Assembly (NCBI GenBank): GCA_028023455.1
Contig: JAQFVV010012404.1
Coordinates: forward strand, 16,233,000-16,296,999
From: Epiperipatus broadwayi
Lineage: Eukaryota; Onychophora; Udeonychophora; Euonychophora; Peripatidae
Direction: 5' to 3'
Length of the DNA: 64,000 nt
In this document: positions 60,100 to 64,000 of the stretch, piece by piece
Layout of the letters: each line of letters begins with the position of its first letter
Position numbering within the stretch: the stretch's first letter is position 1
Notes under the pieces: model-generated
What the model was told of the DNA's origin: nothing
The model's input: only the letters and a program-made list of their open reading frames with translations
Databases searched by the model: none
Translations under genes and position numbers: made by a program

Positions 60100-63000
60100 A
60101 AAGAATTTATAAATTACTAAAATTAAATTTGTTTCCAAAACATTCTATCTAAACTTACCAAATATATACATGTCAAGTTTAAAAAGATAATCTATAATGT
60201 ATTCTCAACGTGCTATCTGTGTTTCATTAGAGTCAAAATAAATAATTGTGATAATAGTAAAAGAGAGCTAGACCCTTACTAAGTTATAATTCATTTAATT
60301 ATTTATGAGATAATATTTAAGCAATAAAATATTTAATTACCATTAAAGCTCACATAATTGGACTTTAAAGTGAACTATTGAGAGAAAATAAATAATATAT
60401 TAACATAATAGTCTAATAATTAAATTCATTAAAAACGAAGTGCTATAAGCAAGTAATATGCTTCTGAAATAAAACTTTTTAATAGTAAACTGATATAAAA
60501 ATACAAATAACAGCTCAGAAATTAATATATCTTTGCATATAAATCAGAAGGGAGTGTAGTGAAGCATCAAAAGATAAAAGAACATTATATTGGTAGCACA
60601 TAATGGATACATTGTTATATATGTCAAACTAATATTCTTTTATGCATGATTTCTAGTAATAGTTTCATTCAATACATAGACCAGTGTTGTTCATGATTTT
60701 ATGACCCATTCTGGAAGTATTTTGTTAAATGAAATGATTATGTGATGAAAATGGAGGAATATGAATGAAGGGAAATACTGGAGAAAGAAAAGAAATTTTG
60801 CACAAATAATATTATTTTATGAAGTACACTATTTAAATGTAGAAGAAAATGATGTATTTTGTGGAGGATTGTGATTTAAATTCAATCTTATTCATCCCAC
60901 AAAAGCCTGAAAAAATCAGATGCCATTGCACTAAACTAAATATCTAATAAACAAGTATTAGATTAAACTTCTCTTTTTCCCATCATTTTTTCTATTAATA
61001 GATGAAATCATTGTTATGGAAGAATTTTTAGTAAAATACTGTTTTGGATAGTATTGTAGTATTATATGAATTTCTATTTTATATATAAAGATATAAAAAA
61101 GCAGAAATTACTCCAGTCAAAAGCAATAATTGAATAGAATAAACTCAAAAATTAAAGCTGAGATCAAAAATAAATTGTGGAAGTAATTCAATAAATATTG
61201 AATGCACTAATTAAAAATTATAATACAATGCTATATTGAACAAAAGACTGAGAGAAGATATACTAAAAATATTCAAATTGTCAAACATGCTAGACAAAAT
61301 TAAAACATGATGTGTGTTATAAATAAAACAAATGATAGTTTGAATTTAACTGAAGTGCCAAAATGAATATTTTACAAAAGACAAAAGTTTCTAATGATTC
61401 TATAATAAAAAATACCCAAACTCAATCATCTATGAAATCATCCAATATGAAAAGTCTTAAAAATATGAGATGAGGGAAAATTCTAAAATTGAGAATATGC
61501 TAAATTTTTAAAATGAAAATAAATATGATATGAATAGTAATGATAAAACTATAGTATATAAGAAGTAAGAGGAAGCTCAATTTAATGTAATGTTGAAATG
61601 TGAATTAGAAACACAATTCTATTCTGAATAAATCAAATAAGCTTGAATATAAATACAAGAATGCATTATTTTAATATTTATATGAAAGCATTCCAATAGT
61701 TTCAGAGAAAATTTTTGATGTAGAGTGTAGTAAAGAATGCTAAGTGATTATGCAATGCATAAATATGACAAATATTGATGTTGATCCCATAAATCAATAG
61801 AGTATGGAGACAAAAGACAATAAAAATATTTTGAATGTTAAACTCATAGATAAAAATAATATTACTATCATTATTACAAATTTGGTTGAAGAGACTAAAA
61901 AAACATATGATAAGAAAAATATCAAAAAGTAATATAAAATATGAAGTTAGATTAAATAAATATATTGACACAAATGCTGCAATGTTATAGTCATATAGAT
62001 CAGCTTGAAAATAAAAAAAAACAAAAACAATTAATTTAGTGAATGAATTCATTTGCCAGAATGTTGAAAACAAGAACATGAAAGCAAGATATAAGAAGAA
62101 AATTAAAAATAGTAAAAGTATTGTAAACAAGAAAGTTTATAAAAATTAAAACTATCTGGAAATAGAATAAATGAGTCTCATAAATTCAATTTGCTAGAAA
62201 TGGATAGATATACAAGACATGTTTAAAAAATTGTGCAAGAAATAGATATATAATAAGGCATGGCAACAAAACCTATCAAATCTCTGCACTATCAGTATAA
62301 AATAAATGACAAACTTGTGGTCAAAATCAAATAAAGTAAGTTTTACAGAAATTTTACTGTATTTGAAGTTAATAAAAATTTTACTGGAATGTTTTTTTTC
62401 TAACAGAGCCCTAAAAGCTGATTTGAGGAATATAAAAATGATTGAAAGAAAATAAAAAAATAAAAAGTAATTTATAAAAAAATATGTTACATAAATTTTT
62501 TAATATTAAAATTGGGGATGTGAATTAGATATTTTATGAGCAGTCTTGGTAATTTGCAAGAATACAGAGAAAAATGAGAGAATAATATGTTTAAAGTTGG
62601 TTAAAATCAAGAAGGTCAAGAAAAAAGATTATTTAGTCATAAATATAATTTTGATTAAGATTAATCTTAAGCTTGAATATTACGTATATACAAACAGAAA
62701 CACATTAAATGCTTTATGTGTGCATGATTGAATATGTGTATATGAAAGCCTAAGTTTTAAATAACGTTTAAATAAAAATATAATAATGTTCTTTAAATGT
62801 TTTTATAGGTAAGTTAAGCATTCGTTTCCAACATTATTTTTCTAAACAAGGTGCATTTTAATTAAATAAAATGACTTAAAAGAATGTATTCATTTTCATT
62901 ATATACAAAATATATTTTTCAAAACAAGATTAATTAAGTGATTTCGTTTAGTAATTATTGAAATTTGGAAGTGAAAAATAATCTCGTTATTTTAATTTTT

Positions 63001-63140
63001 CATAAAAATATAGAAAAAAATATGAAGTCTATTGAAATTTGTTTGTTAATTAGCCAGATGATATTTCGCTTAATTAATATAAAAACTGTATAAAATAATC
63101 TTTTGTTCAGATAGAATGTTAATCTGTAATTTGCATAGGA
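60100..63140. other. A-rich sequence, possibly an ancient retroelement relic
   Basis: The + strand from 60900 to 62350 is very A-rich, with short Lys/Asn-rich frames. HYQYKINDKLVVKIK (62290-62330) faintly resembles a Gypsy integrase C-terminal 'F-K-x-G-D-x-V'. The 142-codon minus frame at 61702-62130 is the hydrophobic shadow of this A-rich strand. Nothing firm can be assigned. Confidence 0.25.
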
Positions 63141-63146
63141 AAAAAA

Positions 63147-64000
63147 AAGTCAGCTTCCGAATTCGAATCAAATTACCGCGGACTGCTAAAAACTCAAATG
63201 TTAATTGAAATATTAGATAAGTAAAGCAGTCATTAATTAAAAATTGAAAAACGTGTGAATCTCTTATTCTTTGAATGCTTTTCCCAATTGTAAAATAATA
63301 TCTTGTATATTAATTCATATGCTAATTACAATTCAATATTTCACCAATAATTGTATGAAAAAATTCACCAAAGTTCCCTCAAAACTTAATTTGATTGTCT
63401 TTTTGTCAACAAGTCAATTTTAAAAAAAAAGTGTGTATGCCAGTGTATTACACTTAAACTTCTATTTCAATATCAGGTTAAATAAGCGAAATGTTTAAAC
63501 TTTGCGGTTAAAGCTAGTATATAAATATTTATATAGCAATTTAGGTTTAGTTTAAAAAACACACATTTAAAGGTGATTAATTATATATCACAACAGTAAT
63601 TTTCCTATTTTTATTTATTTAATAGTTTAATTTTGTTGAAATTATTTATTTACAATAATCTTTTAGGCTATTTTTTCTTGCATGTATATTTTAATAATCA
63701 AAACACAGTAACAGAATAATGCAAATGCTATTAGTATTATTTAAAATAATAATAATAACTTAGAGAAAATCCTGTTATATCCAAAAAAAGAAAAAAAGAA
63801 ATGCGTTATAGTTTCTTAAATTTAAATTGTTTATATTTGAATATTATTTTTATTTCAAGTTAAAATATATTTTGTATATTAGATTTACAGATCTTAAGGT
63901 ATAAAATTTTTAAGAATTATATTATTATTTTACTACATGTTAAAAAAAAATATGGAAAAGCTTTGAATTTTTTGGTAAAAAAAATTGACAGGGTAATGAA
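63147..64000. repeat. Diverged direct duplication D1, copy 2 (runs off the window)
   Basis: Second copy of the repeat at 58066-58960. On the minus strand its edge reads GGTAATTTGATTCGAATTCG, a B-box-like motif followed by a T-run. The first copy has TGACTTGAATCAAATGCAG at the same place. A polymerase III promoter remnant at the edge of the unit is possible. Confidence 0.65.

Noticed and set aside
61702-62130. Longest open frame in the window (142 codons, minus), hydrophobic and membrane-protein-like
   Set aside because: It is the complement of an A-rich strand; Phe/Ile/Leu runs follow from T-rich codons. No motif, no splice signals and no start context.

Overview
This is AT-rich eukaryotic DNA, probably from an invertebrate animal. 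It has no bacterial-style operons and no long intact ORF. CpG looks scarce by eye. The one host gene I can support is split into small exons that lie 12-15 kb apart. An embedded mitochondrial fragment only reads sensibly in the invertebrate mitochondrial code (TGA=Trp, ATA=Met, AGA=Ser). I cannot settle the phylum. The adjacent order atp6-cox3-nad3 in the mitochondrial insert is arthropod-like, but cytb and nad1 next to each other on the opposite strand is not the common arthropod pattern.

Host gene: four minus-strand exons at 53606-53733, 38964-39090, 25223-25431 and 13087-13254 have AG/GT boundaries on the coding strand. Their intron phases join without a break, giving about 210 continuous codons. 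The sequence is the N-terminal half of an animal haem peroxidase (peroxinectin, chorion-peroxidase or myeloperoxidase superfamily), ending just after the distal haem histidine. The introns are about 14.5, 13.5 and 12.0 kb. The rest of the gene must lie beyond both ends of the window, so nearly all the other DNA here is intronic.

Intronic content, left to right. 1-1900: degenerate Gypsy-type LTR retrotransposon (minus). 2370-3100: copy of a dispersed repeat found again at 16370-17100. 5.8-9.1 kb: simple repeats, two minisatellite blocks and an inverted-repeat-bounded segment. 9.35 kb and 37.93 kb: two tRNA-headed SINEs of one family, each with target-site duplications. 10.7-12.4 kb: second Gypsy relic. 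14.3-15.3 kb: LTR/promoter-like patch. 18.9 and 21.2 kb: near-perfect palindromes. 22.9-23.4 kb: 3' end of a non-LTR retrotransposon. 24.2-24.45 kb: small inverted-repeat element with a hammerhead-like motif. 26.4-30.1 kb: nuclear mitochondrial insertion (NUMT) with atp6, cox3, nad3, cytb and nad1. 30.5-31.7 kb: SINE-like and reverse-transcriptase scraps. 33.0-34.2 kb: old tandem repeat. 35.6-36.8 kb: unidentified decayed coding-like stretch. 40.18-44.59 kb: non-autonomous LTR retrotransposon with two roughly 1.5 kb LTRs, a primer-binding site and a polypurine tract. 45.95-46.44 kb: non-LTR reverse transcriptase relic. 51.39-51.75 kb: foldback element. 54.3-56.5 kb: third Gypsy relic, lacking RT and RNase H. 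59.5-60.1 kb: two tight hairpins. 58.07 and 63.15 kb onward: diverged direct duplication.

The most notable points are the peroxidase gene reconstructed across 40 kb with an altered distal haem motif, the NUMT with its unusual order, the complete non-autonomous LTR element, and the cluster of long perfect hairpins. I found no CRISPR array, operon, rRNA gene or intact tRNA gene.
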